Of a DNA stretch of 64,000 nt, positions 1 to 7,126 are shown piece by piece. The notes under the pieces are model-generated. The model worked only from the letters and a program-made list of their open reading frames with translations. It was not told the origin of the DNA and did no database searches. The translations under genes and the position numbers were made by a program. The stretch comes from Actinomadura rifamycini DSM 43936 (GTDB lineage Bacteria; Actinomycetota; Actinomycetes; Streptosporangiales; Streptosporangiaceae), in the NCBI RefSeq assembly GCF_000425065.1, contig NZ_AULB01000013.1, positions 181,428-245,427 on the forward strand, written 5' to 3'. Numbering within the stretch: the stretch's first letter is position 1; every line of letters begins with the position of its first letter.

Positions 1-1
1 C

Positions 2-415
2 GACCCGCACGGCCCCGGCAGCCCGCTGGCCCGCCTCGCCGCCCGGGGCGGCCGGGTGCTGCTGCTGGGCGCACCGCTCGACACCCTGACGCTCCTGCAC
101 CACGCGGAGGCCCTCGCCGACGCGCCGGGGAAGCGGTTCGTCGACTACGAGCAGCCGATCACCGTGGACGGCGAGCGCGTCTGGCGGCGCTTCCACGACA
201 TCGACTCCGAGAACGGCGCCTTCGACTACACCCCGGTCGTGCCCGAGGGGACGGACCCCTTCGAGGCCATCGCCCGCGACATGATCGCCGCCGGGCACGG
301 ACGCCACGGCCGAGTCGGCGCCGCGACCAGCCACCTCTTCGAGGCCCCCGACGTCGTGACCTTCGGCGTCGACTGGATCGAGCGCAAACTCGGACGGCCG
401 GACGGCTCCGCCTAG
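2..415 (+). CDS. Aminoglycoside 3-N-acetyltransferase (AAC(3) family), C-terminal part
   Basis: The frame is open from the window edge, so only the last ~137 residues of a family that is usually 260-280 aa are seen. The stretch LLLGAPLDTLTLLHHAEA is the hallmark of the AAC(3)/antibiotic acetyltransferase fold, followed by a typical C-terminal region with DYEQP and FHDIDSENGAFDY. Family members move acetyl from acetyl-CoA to the 3-amino group of 2-deoxystreptamine aminoglycosides. Chromosomal actinomycete members often have other or unknown substrates, so resistance cannot be claimed. Its TAG stop shares a CTAG with the stop of the convergent gene on the other strand. Confidence 0.85.
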   Translation, partial: DPHGPGSPLARLAARGGRVLLLGAPLDTLTLLHHAEALADAPGKRFVDYEQPITVDGERVWRRFHDIDSENGAFDYTPVVPEGTDPFEAIARDMIAAGHGRHGRVGAATSHLFEAPDVVTFGVDWIERKLGRPDGSA

Positions 416-867
416 GGAAGCCGCGCCCCCAGCGCCCGCACCGACCAGTCGAACACCTCCGCCAGGCTCTCCGGCGGCGACCAGCCGTTGACCACGGAGA
501 GGAGCGCGAAGCAGCGCTCGCGGCGCGGGTCGCCGGCGGTCTCCAGGCGCTCCAGCAGTCGACGGCGGAGTTCCACGCCGTCGGGCCGACCCAGGAGGCG
601 CGCGTAGTGGGCCGTGAGGGCGGCGACGACCGCGTCGGCCTCGGGCGACAGCGGGTCCGTCCCGGCCTCCAGGGCCGGGGCGACCTCGGCGCGGACGAGC
701 GCCCCGAGGTCGGGCCGCGGCACGGTCCCCTCGCCGCGCTCGGCCGCCTCGTCCGTCACCAGCCGCCGCACGACCGCGCGGAACCCCGGGTCCTGGGACG
801 GCTCGGCCGGCTCCGCCCACGCGCGGACCTGCTCGCCCGTCGGATTCTCGGGCGGCTCGGGGGTCAT
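412..867 (-). pseudogene. Orphan C-terminal effector domain of a MerR-type regulator (HTH missing)
   Basis: The 151 aa resemble the C-terminal half of actinomycete MerR-family regulators. There is a helical segment beginning PTGEQVRAWAE, then a region ending in RCFALLSVVNGW and VFDWSVRAL, close to the RYWQLLAVINGWPP / VFEWFIEAL signature of those proteins. No MerR helix-turn-helix is encoded upstream (868-986) in any frame I could read. This is either a truncated gene or a stand-alone domain. The reading frame itself is intact, so expression as a small protein cannot be excluded. It ends tail-to-tail with the AAC(3) gene. Confidence 0.5.
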
Positions 868-995
868 CGTGCGGCCGAGCCCGGGGCCGACGCCGTATAC
901 GGCTCACACGACCTTCATCTCTGACCACTCCAGGCCACGTCCCGTCCGCAATAGCACGCCCCCCACCGGGCCCGCCTTCTGCCACGGTGATCACC

Positions 996-1643
996 ATGGC
1001 GCCCACCGCGACGGACTACCAGTGGATCAGCGAGTACCGGGAACTGGTCGAGGGGTACTGCGCAACCCTGGTCAGAGGGATCACCGTGCAGCAGTTCCTG
1101 CAAGGCTTGCAGGCCGAGCCCCTGGGAGACCTCTCCGGCTATGAGGACCTGGACCAGCGGACCACGGAATTGTTCACCGAGTTCCGGCGAAACCGCGCCG
1201 TCGGTCGCCGATACCTGATCGGGGCCACCGGCGTCTCTGGGGACCAGGACGAGTGGGTTCTTGGCTTGGAACGGCACGGTGGCCTAGGTGTTACGGACCG
1301 GCTCGCGGCGCCGCTGTCGCGAGGCACCCGCCTGGTCTCCCACTTCCGCAACGTCAACGCGGTCGACCGGTTTCACTGGTACGAGGACGGCGAACCCCGG
1401 ACCCGGTTCGAGCCGATCTTCGCGACCCGTCGGGAAGGATCCACACCGGACGAACTCGTGGAAGTGATGACAGAGGTGGGCTTCGACCTGCCGAGCGGGG
1501 ACGAGCCCGACTCCTCCGTGCACACCGCGGCCACGTTTGCCCTGGCCGAGCGGCTAACCGGGGTCCGCCTCACCCCGGACCTGCTCGACAAGGCGACCTT
1601 CACCGCCGGGCTCGTGCCGCAGAACGCGGTCAGGAAGCCCTGA
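996..1643 (+). CDS. DUF6461-like hypothetical protein
   Basis: A 215 aa soluble protein. The N-terminus (DYQWISEYRELVEGYCATLVRGIT) matches the opening of the DUF6461 family, which is common in actinomycetes as lineage-expanded paralogues. The C-terminal part carries a second typical segment, FALAERLTGVRLTPDLLD. No catalytic motif, signal peptide or membrane segment is visible. A GTG nine bases upstream (987) is an alternative start; neither has a clear ribosome binding site. Family function is unknown. It stands alone between a truncated regulator and the ATPase/XRE set. Confidence 0.65.
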   Translation: MAPTATDYQWISEYRELVEGYCATLVRGITVQQFLQGLQAEPLGDLSGYEDLDQRTTELFTEFRRNRAVGRRYLIGATGVSGDQDEWVLGLERHGGLGVTDRLAAPLSRGTRLVSHFRNVNAVDRFHWYEDGEPRTRFEPIFATRREGSTPDELVEVMTEVGFDLPSGDEPDSSVHTAATFALAERLTGVRLTPDLLDKATFTAGLVPQNAVRKP

Positions 1644-1857
1644 CCGCATCCTCGAACGCGCCAGGGGAGCCGAAAAACCGCGTCACCCGTTCCGCCGCGG
1701 CAGGTTCCGCCACGGCGAGCATCTCCAGCAGGCCGTCACTGGAGGACGCCGAGATGTGGACGCGACCCGTCGCGCGCCACACGCCGTCCCGGTCCCGTGC
1801 GATCGTCCACTCGGGGAAAAGCCGCCGGAGGAAGAGCAGCAGCACGTCCTCGCTCAC
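1630..1857 (-). CDS. Small hypothetical protein translationally coupled to the ATPase gene
   Basis: A 75 aa product beginning with GTG inside the stop of the upstream ATPase gene (GTGA overlap), which points to translational coupling. It contains FPEWTIARDRDGVWRATG and ends after a helical segment. Small proteins of this type, with a W-x-I-x-R-D-x-D-G-x-W-x-A pattern, often accompany DUF5753 regulators and RsbW-like ATPases in actinomycetes. No function is known. The 3' end overlaps the convergent DUF6461-like gene by 14 bases. Confidence 0.6.
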   Translation of the reverse strand: MSEDVLLLFLRRLFPEWTIARDRDGVWRATGRVHISASSSDGLLEMLAVAEPAAAERVTRFFGSPGAFEDAVRAS

Positions 1858-2243
1858 GCGGGCACCGGTTCGAGTTCGGCCCACACGACCTTCCCGCCCT
1901 CGCTCAGCGGACGGGTGCCCCAGCGGCGCACGAGCGCCTCGACGAGCAGCAGCCCGCGCCCCGACTCGGCGGCGAGGTCCACCGGACGGACGACGGGCGG
2001 TTCGTCCGACACGTCCCACGCCTCGACCACGGCCGCGCCGTCGTCCCGCCGGTAGGCCCGCACGACGACGGGGTCGCCCGCCCGCGACCCGTGCCGGATC
2101 GCGTTCGCCGCCAGTTCGCCGACCACCGTCCGCGCGACGCAGTCGTCCAATCTCCATGCCCCGAACGTCACCGCGACGAAGTCGCGCACCTGCTTCACCG
2201 CCCCCGGATTCGCCTTGATCACGAGGATCGCCGACTCGGACAT
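1854..2243 (-). CDS. RsbW-like ATP-binding protein (HATPase_c_2)
   Basis: A 129 aa single-domain GHKL ATPase. The N-box is VVGELAANAIRHG (residues ~45-57), the acidic DVSDEPP segment is the G1-like region, and SGRGLLLVEALVRRWG supplies the G2 loop. Such proteins are anti-sigma-factor-type serine kinases or orphan ATPases with an XRE/DUF397 partner. The start at MSESAILV is chosen because a GGAGG lies 10 nt upstream; an in-frame ATG 33 nt further upstream lacks one. It is divergent from the XRE gene, the usual arrangement for this set, so it probably works in that regulatory unit. No sigma factor gene is adjacent. Confidence 0.8.
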   Translation of the reverse strand: MSESAILVIKANPGAVKQVRDFVAVTFGAWRLDDCVARTVVGELAANAIRHGSRAGDPVVVRAYRRDDGAAVVEAWDVSDEPPVVRPVDLAAESGRGLLLVEALVRRWGTRPLSEGGKVVWAELEPVPA

Positions 2244-2367
2244 ACAACCGTCACCTCCGATTTTCTGTGACTCCAAGCACAGGATTCGCTGCGGTGAGTA
2301 GCGTCACCAGGGAAGTGGCTGGTCACAAACGCATCGGTGTCATGCGCTGTCCCCCTGGAGGTTCTCC

Positions 2368-3147
2368 ATGGCTACGAGGAAGCCCACCCCCCAGACGCTC
2401 GCCTTCGGGGCGGAGGTCGCCCGCCAGCGCAAGGAGCGCGAACTCTCGCGGGTCGAACTCGCCAAGCTCGCCGCCGTGACCCGCTCGTACATCGCCCAGG
2501 TGGAGCTCGGTACGACCCGGTGCCGCCAGGACTTCGCGGAGCGGCTGGACGCGGCCATGAAATGCGCGCCGACTCTGGTGGACGCCTGGACCGATCTCCT
2601 GAGTTCGGCCTCGTATCCCAAGTTCTTCGTGGACTACCCCAAGGCCGAAGCCACCGCCGTCCTCCTGCGCGCATACGAACTCACGGTGGTGTACGGGCTC
2701 TTCCAGACCGAGGCGTACATGCGTGCGCTGCTTGACACGGAACAGGCCGTCGAAGCCCGTCTCAAGCGCCAGGCGATCTTGAAGCGGCAGCATCCACCCA
2801 AGGTGAGCGTGGTACTCAACGAACTTGTTCTGCACACCGAGGTTGGTGGCCCGGCCGTGATGAAAGAGCAGTGCGAGCGGCTCATCGAAGTGGCGGCGCT
2901 CGAGAATATCGTCCTGCAGGTCGCGCCTACCGGGCGTTACTGGGATTTGGATGGCTCATTCAACTTGGCTACTCAGGCAACGGGGGAGGAGTTGGCCTAC
3001 ATGGCCGCTGCGCGGGGTGGGCTGACTACCAGCGATCCCGCCGATATCTTGTACGTCGTCAGCGCGTTCTCCTCTATTCAGGCACACGCGTTGAGTCCCA
3101 GCGAGTCCATTGAGTTAATCCGAAAGGTGGCCGCCCGATGGAACTGA
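2368..3147 (+). CDS. XRE-type regulator with DUF5753 ligand domain (Scr1 family)
   Basis: A 259 aa protein with a helix-turn-helix at about residues 10-65 (FGAEVARQRKERELSRVELAKLA, then YIAQVELGTTR) and a DUF5753 domain from ~80 onward (YELTVVYGLFQTEAYMRALL, LNELVLHTEVGG). These proteins pair with a small DUF397 protein and act as developmental or secondary-metabolism regulators in Streptomyces; some are described as toxin-antitoxin-like. CTGGAGG precedes the ATG. The second half of the gene (from ~2600) uses more T- and A-ending codons than its neighbours, suggesting different ancestry. The stop overlaps the DUF397 start by ten bases. Confidence 0.9.
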   Translation: MATRKPTPQTLAFGAEVARQRKERELSRVELAKLAAVTRSYIAQVELGTTRCRQDFAERLDAAMKCAPTLVDAWTDLLSSASYPKFFVDYPKAEATAVLLRAYELTVVYGLFQTEAYMRALLDTEQAVEARLKRQAILKRQHPPKVSVVLNELVLHTEVGGPAVMKEQCERLIEVAALENIVLQVAPTGRYWDLDGSFNLATQATGEELAYMAAARGGLTTSDPADILYVVSAFSSIQAHALSPSESIELIRKVAARWN

Positions 3148-3314
3148 TCAACTGGCGGAAGTCGCGGCAGAGCGGATCGCAGGGTGACGCGTGCGTGGAG
3201 GTTGCTGCGCTGCCTGACGGCGTCGGAGTCCGGGACAGCAAGGATCCGGGGGGTGGGTATCTCGTGCTCGGTCGTGTTGCGTTTCGGAACTTGCTCGACG
3301 GGCTGAAGCGGTGA
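3138..3314 (+). CDS. DUF397 small protein
   Basis: A 58 aa protein beginning MELINWRKSRQSGSQGDACV, the standard DUF397 opening (W-x-K-S-x-x-S-x-x-x-x-x-C-V-E-V), followed by the conserved VGVRDSKDPGG and a C-terminal strand/helix ending in NLLDGLKR. It starts inside the 3' end of the DUF5753 regulator gene (ATG at 3138, upstream stop at 3145-3147), so the two are almost certainly cotranslated. DUF397 proteins are the small partners of DUF5753/XRE regulators; the biochemical role is not settled. A strong hairpin follows ~120 bp downstream. Confidence 0.9.
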   Translation: MELINWRKSRQSGSQGDACVEVAALPDGVGVRDSKDPGGGYLVLGRVAFRNLLDGLKR

Positions 3315-3436
3315 GAGCGCGTAGTTCCGCAGGTGGCGGAGCGCGAGGGCGGCGTGCGGGCCCTCGGTGACCAGCGTGGAACGGCCGGCGGAAAGGATCT
3401 CGTCGAGCCGGTCGGACTCCGTCGAAGACGTCCATG

Positions 3437-3480
3437 GCCGCCCTTTGGCCGGACCACAGTCGGTTCGGCCAAAGGGCGGC
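3437..3480. terminator. Bidirectional hairpin terminator
   Basis: Two perfect 14-bp arms (GCCGCCCTTTGGCC and its reverse complement) surround a 16-nt loop. The hairpin lies between the convergent DUF397 gene and the DUF1579-like gene, where a bidirectional terminator is expected. Confidence 0.7.
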
Positions 3481-3523
3481 ACCGGTTTGTGCGGGCGGGT
3501 GCTGTGCCGCCCCTTGGCGGCTG

Positions 3524-3949
3524 TCAGATGCGGGTCGAGGTGGAGGCGTAACCGCCGCCGCCGGGGTAGACCCACTCGCCGGTGAGGGTGTTGCCGTCGG
3601 CGCTGAAGGTGCCGTCGTAGTAGGCGGGGCTGCCCTTGGCTCCGGCCCAGATGGTCAGCTTGTCGCCCTCCAGTTCGTAGACGTAGTCGAAGGTGTTGCC
3701 CGCCGAGTCGTAGTACCGCGACACCACGTCGGTCCCCGTCGGCTCACCGAACGGGCGCAGGTTGCCGATGACCTCCATGCCGGTGACGGGCTCGCCGAAC
3801 TGGGTGAGCTCGACGTGCTGGAGCAGGAAGAACCCGCCGGGCATCCACTCGTAGCGGACGGTCCCCTCCGCGCCGCCGGTGACGTCCCAGGTGCCGACCA
3901 GGCGGTCGAGGGCCTTCACTGCGGTGCTGGGCTGCTGCGTCTCGGTCAT
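3524..3949 (-). CDS. DUF1579-like protein (lipocalin-like fold)
   Basis: A 141 aa protein with DRLVGTWDVTGG near the N-terminus, FFLLQHVELTQFG, and a series of predicted beta strands (GNTFDYVYELEGDKLTIW, YYDGTFSADGNTLTGEWVYPGGG). This is the pattern of DUF1579/lipocalin-like beta-barrel proteins, which measure or bind small hydrophobic ligands. The start at MTETQQ is fixed by a strong AGGAGG seven bases upstream; an earlier in-frame ATG lacks one. It diverges from the DUF998 gene across an intergenic region with a CRP-like palindrome. Confidence 0.7.
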   Translation of the reverse strand: MTETQQPSTAVKALDRLVGTWDVTGGAEGTVRYEWMPGGFFLLQHVELTQFGEPVTGMEVIGNLRPFGEPTGTDVVSRYYDSAGNTFDYVYELEGDKLTIWAGAKGSPAYYDGTFSADGNTLTGEWVYPGGGGYASTSTRI

Positions 3950-4016
3950 GTCGTCCTCCTGTGCGGTTGCTTGCCGGTACCTCGGAGCCCCCAGCCGGGC
4001 TTTGACGTCCAATGGG

Positions 4017-4032
4017 TGTGATCTGAATCACA
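4017..4032. promoter_or_regulatory. CRP/FNR-type palindrome
   Basis: TGTGA-N6-TCACA, with six-base arms TGTGAT/ATCACA around CTGA. It sits in the divergent region between the DUF1579-like gene (start 3949) and the DUF998 gene (start 4105) and matches the cAMP-receptor-protein consensus of actinobacteria. Confidence 0.55.
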
Positions 4033-4104
4033 GTCGGACGGCGTCAAGAAGTTCGGTGCGGGTCCGAGGTAGCGGGCGAGAACCCACCGACAAGGGAGGA
4101 CGTC

Positions 4105-4746
4105 ATGACCGCCACCGCCGTTCCCGTCCGCGAGACCGTTCGGACGTCCGGGCGCCTGCTGCTCGCGGGAGCGCTGGCCGGGCCGCTCTTCTTCGCCTCG
4201 GCGATCGCGCAGATGCTCACCCGCGAGGGCTTCGACATCACCCGGCACCCCATCAGCCAGCTGTCCACCGGCGACTTGGGGTGGATCCAGATCCTCACCT
4301 TCGTCCTGGCGGGGGCGGGCGCGCTGGGGCTGGCCGCCGGCGTCCGGCGCACGCTCACCGAGGGGCTCGGACGGCGGGCGCTGCCGATCCTGGTGGGCGT
4401 CTTCGGCGCCGGGCTGGTGGCGGCCGGGGTCTTCACCATGGACCCCGAAAAGGGCTTCCCGGCCGGTACCCCCGAGGGGCTGGTCGCGCAGATGTCCTGG
4501 CACGGCGTCGCGCACTCGGCCGCCGCGGCGGTGGCGTTCGCCGCGCTGGCCGCCGCGGCGATCGTGCTGGCGGTCCGGTGCGCCCGCCGCCGGGCCACGG
4601 CTCCCGCCGTGCTGAGCGGTGTCGCCGCGCTGGTGCTGCTGGTGCCGATGACGCCCGCCCACATGAGCATCCAGATCGCGGTGAACGGCGCGGTCGCCTT
4701 CACCTGGACGACCGTGCTCGCGGTGTGGCTGCGGCGCGCCGCCTGA
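4105..4746 (+). CDS. DUF998 integral membrane protein
   Basis: A 213 aa protein with about six hydrophobic segments. The motif DITRHPISQLSTGDLGWIQ after the first helix, and FTMDPEKGFPAGTPEG between helices 3 and 4, are typical of DUF998. No enzymatic residues are recognised; the family is a set of small membrane proteins of unknown role. GGGAGG precedes the ATG. A CRP-like palindrome is ~75 bp upstream. A second DUF998 gene occurs at 55858-56457. Confidence 0.8.
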   Translation: MTATAVPVRETVRTSGRLLLAGALAGPLFFASAIAQMLTREGFDITRHPISQLSTGDLGWIQILTFVLAGAGALGLAAGVRRTLTEGLGRRALPILVGVFGAGLVAAGVFTMDPEKGFPAGTPEGLVAQMSWHGVAHSAAAAVAFAALAAAAIVLAVRCARRRATAPAVLSGVAALVLLVPMTPAHMSIQIAVNGAVAFTWTTVLAVWLRRAA

Positions 4747-4790
4747 CGCGACCGTAACGTTGCCCGCGACGACCGATCGAAGGATTCACG

Positions 4791-5162
4791 ATGAAGTACC
4801 TGCTGCTGGCCTACACTCCGGCCGCCGCGTGGGACGCCGCCACCGCCGACGTCCCCTCGGAGGAGGCGCTGGCCGCGTTCGCGACCTACCGGAAGCTGGA
4901 GGAGGAGCTGATCGCGTCCGGTGAGTTCGTGACCAGCGAGGGCCTGGGGCATCCGGCGGTCAGCACCACCGTCCGCCGCGACGGCGGCACGGTGGTCGCC
5001 ACCGACGGCCCCTTCGCCGAGCTGAAGGAGGTCCTGGCCAGCTTCGCCGTGATCGACGTGACGGGCCGGGAGCGCGCCGTCGAGATCGCCGCGCGCATCG
5101 TCGAGGCGCTCGGCGAACCGATCGAGATCCGCCCGATCATGGGCGAGGACTTCGGGGCGTGA
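4791..5162 (+). CDS. YCII/DGPF-domain protein partner of ECF42 sigma factor
   Basis: A 123 aa protein: MKYLLLAY opening, YRKLEEELIASGEFV, then VATDGPFAELKE, which is the DGPF motif that names this branch of the YCII family, and EIRPIMGED at the C-terminus. DGPF proteins are nearly always encoded beside ECF42 sigma factors and are known targets of them. It overlaps the sigma factor gene by four bases (GTGA). No TGTCGA -35 motif of the described ECF42 type was seen in the 44-bp gap upstream. Confidence 0.9.
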   Translation: MKYLLLAYTPAAAWDAATADVPSEEALAAFATYRKLEEELIASGEFVTSEGLGHPAVSTTVRRDGGTVVATDGPFAELKEVLASFAVIDVTGRERAVEIAARIVEALGEPIEIRPIMGEDFGA

Positions 5163-6397
5163 ACCGGGAGCTCGAGCACCTGCTGCGCACCGAGGCGCCG
5201 CAGGTGCTCGGCGCGCTCGTCCGCCGCTTCGGCCGGTTCGACGTCGCCGAGGACGCGGTGCAGGAGGCGCTGCTGGCAGCGAGCCGCAGTTGGCCGGACG
5301 AGGGCGTCCCGGAGAACCCGCGGAGCTGGCTCATCCGTGTCGGGTACCGGCGCATGGTCGACCTGATCCGCTCCGACCATGCCCGCCACCGCCGCGAGCG
5401 GGAGGTCGGCGCGGCAGAGTCGGCGATGCAGGCACCCGAGCGCCGGGCGGGCCCCGTCCGCGAGACCGACGACAGCCTGACCCTGCTGCTGCTGTGCTGC
5501 CATCCGGTGCTGGAGCCAGCCTCCCAGGTGGCGCTCACGCTGCGGGCGGTCGGCGGCCTGACCACCGCCGAGATCGCCCGCGCCCACGGGACGACCGAGT
5601 CCACCATGGGCGCCCGGATCAGCCGCGCCAAGCAGCGGCTGGCCCGCGCCGGAGCGCGCTTCGCGCCGCCCACCGACGCCGACCGCGACGGACGCATCGC
5701 CGCCGTGATGCGGGTGCTCTACCTGGTCTTCAACGAGGGCTACACCGCCACCTCCGGCGACCGGCTCGCCCGGGTCGACCTGACCCGCGAGGCGATCCGG
5801 CTGACCCGCATGCTGTGCGCCGCGCTGCCCGGCGACGCCGAGGCGACCGGTCTGCTGGCGCTGATGCTGCTCACCGAGTCCAGGCGCACCGCCCGCACCG
5901 ACGGCGGCGACCTGGTCCCCCTGCACGAGCAGGACCGCACCCGGTGGGACCGCGACCTGATCGCCGAGGGCACCGCCCTCATCGACGGCGTCTGGAACCG
6001 CGACCGGCCGGGGCCCTACCAGATCCAGGCCGCCATCGCCGCCGTGCACGCCGCGGCGTCCTCGCCCGACGAAACCGAATGGGCCCAGATCGCCGTGCTG
6101 TATCTGTGGCTCGAACGGCTCACTCCTACGGCGCCGGTCCGGCTCAGCCGCGTGGTGGCGGTCGCGCACGCCTACGGTCCGGCCCGCGGTCTGGCGCTCC
6201 TGGACGACCTGGTCCGGCGCCACCGCCTGGACCTGGATCCGCTCGCCGGGCAGCGCGAGCACGCGGTCCGCGCCCACCTGCTCCAGATGACCGGCGACAC
6301 CGCGCGCGCGGCCGACCTCTACCGCCGGGCGGCCGACCTGACCGGGAACGAGGTCGAGAAGCGCTACCTGCTCGGCAAGGCCGACGGCCTCGGCTGA
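5159..6397 (+). CDS. ECF42-type RNA polymerase sigma factor with C-terminal helical-repeat domain
   Basis: A 412 aa sigma factor. Region 2 is RFGRFDVAEDAVQEALLAA and NPRSWLIRVGYRRMVDLIR (residues ~20-75); region 4 is LTLRAVGGLTTAEIARAHGTTESTMGARISRAKQRL (~125-160). The remaining ~250 residues form the DUF6596/TPR-like extension of ECF42 proteins (MRVLYLVFNEGYTAT, VRLSRVVAVAHAYG). That extension, rather than a separate anti-sigma factor, is thought to control activity; no anti-sigma gene is adjacent. GTG start overlaps the DGPF gene stop, so the two are coupled. The product probably activates the DGPF gene. Confidence 0.9.
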   Translation: MNRELEHLLRTEAPQVLGALVRRFGRFDVAEDAVQEALLAASRSWPDEGVPENPRSWLIRVGYRRMVDLIRSDHARHRREREVGAAESAMQAPERRAGPVRETDDSLTLLLLCCHPVLEPASQVALTLRAVGGLTTAEIARAHGTTESTMGARISRAKQRLARAGARFAPPTDADRDGRIAAVMRVLYLVFNEGYTATSGDRLARVDLTREAIRLTRMLCAALPGDAEATGLLALMLLTESRRTARTDGGDLVPLHEQDRTRWDRDLIAEGTALIDGVWNRDRPGPYQIQAAIAAVHAAASSPDETEWAQIAVLYLWLERLTPTAPVRLSRVVAVAHAYGPARGLALLDDLVRRHRLDLDPLAGQREHAVRAHLLQMTGDTARAADLYRRAADLTGNEVEKRYLLGKADGLG

Positions 6398-6505
6398 GCG
6401 GCAGGGACGCCGGCCCGCGGTGACCGCGTGCCGCTCCGAAGGGGACGGGCGGGGGAGCGGCACCGGCCCGGGCGGAGCGGCCGCCGGGCTCGGTGCCGCG
6501 CCAGG

Positions 6506-6967
6506 TCAGGTCCAGGAGGTGCCGGCGGGCTCCTTGATGGCCGCGTTGAGACGGTTGAACATGTTCGTCACGCCGATCAGCAGGATGAGCGCGGCGAGCT
6601 GCTTCTCGTCGAAATGGTCGGCGACCCGGTCCCACAGTTCGCCGTCCACGGCGTCGCCGGAGCGGTCGGCGAGCCGGGTGACCGCCTCGGTCAGCTCCAG
6701 CGCCGCCCGCTCGCCGTCGTCGAAGAACGGCGCCTCCCGCCACGCGGCGACCGCGGCGATCCGCTCGGCGGGCTCCCCGGCCTTCACCAGGTTGGCGTGG
6801 TGGGCGTGGACGCACGCCGAGCAGCCGTTGATCTGGCTGGCGCGCAGGCCGACGATCTCCTGCAGTTCGTGGGAGATACCGCCCTGGTTCACGGCCTTGA
6901 AGATGGCGCCGATGCCCTTCATGCCGTCGGGCAGCACGAAGGCGGGATTGGTCATGCGCGCTTGCAT
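6506..6967 (-). CDS. Carboxymuconolactone decarboxylase / AhpD-like peroxidase family protein
   Basis: A 153 aa all-helical protein with the redox motif NGCSACVHAHHANL (residues ~47-60), where the two cysteines and the second histidine match the AhpD/CMD thiol-peroxidase site. The rest fits the AhpD core (RIAAVAAWREAPFFDDGERAALELTEAVTR). Likely role: peroxide or organic-hydroperoxide reduction, or a related decarboxylation. The start at MQARMTN is chosen because AAAGGA lies eight bases upstream. It is divergent from a LysR gene, which probably controls it. Confidence 0.8.
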   Translation of the reverse strand: MQARMTNPAFVLPDGMKGIGAIFKAVNQGGISHELQEIVGLRASQINGCSACVHAHHANLVKAGEPAERIAAVAAWREAPFFDDGERAALELTEAVTRLADRSGDAVDGELWDRVADHFDEKQLAALILLIGVTNMFNRLNAAIKEPAGTSWT

Positions 6968-7092
6968 TGTCGGGTCCTTTCGCGGGGGTGGCACGGCCCC
7001 CGAAGGGGCGGGTCGGTGAAGAACCGCCGGCGGCATCACCAACCTTCGCCGGGGCGCGGGCCGCGATCAACGTAAACTTCGCGCACATGCCG

Positions 7093-7108
7093 ATAACGCA
7101 GGGGTTAT
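7093..7108. promoter_or_regulatory. Inverted repeat in AhpD/LysR divergent region (putative LysR box)
   Basis: ATAAC-N6-GTTAT, a perfect dyad 18 bp upstream of the LysR GTG and ~125 bp upstream of the AhpD-like start. Position and AT-rich symmetry fit a LysR autoregulatory site. Confidence 0.5.
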
Positions 7109-7126
7109 GACCCGAGAGGGACGCCG

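Noticed and set aside
4886..6463. A 525-codon minus-strand open frame opposite the ECF42 gene
   Set aside because: Composition is Gly/Arg/Asp/Gln-rich shadow; the plus strand encodes a clear sigma factor.
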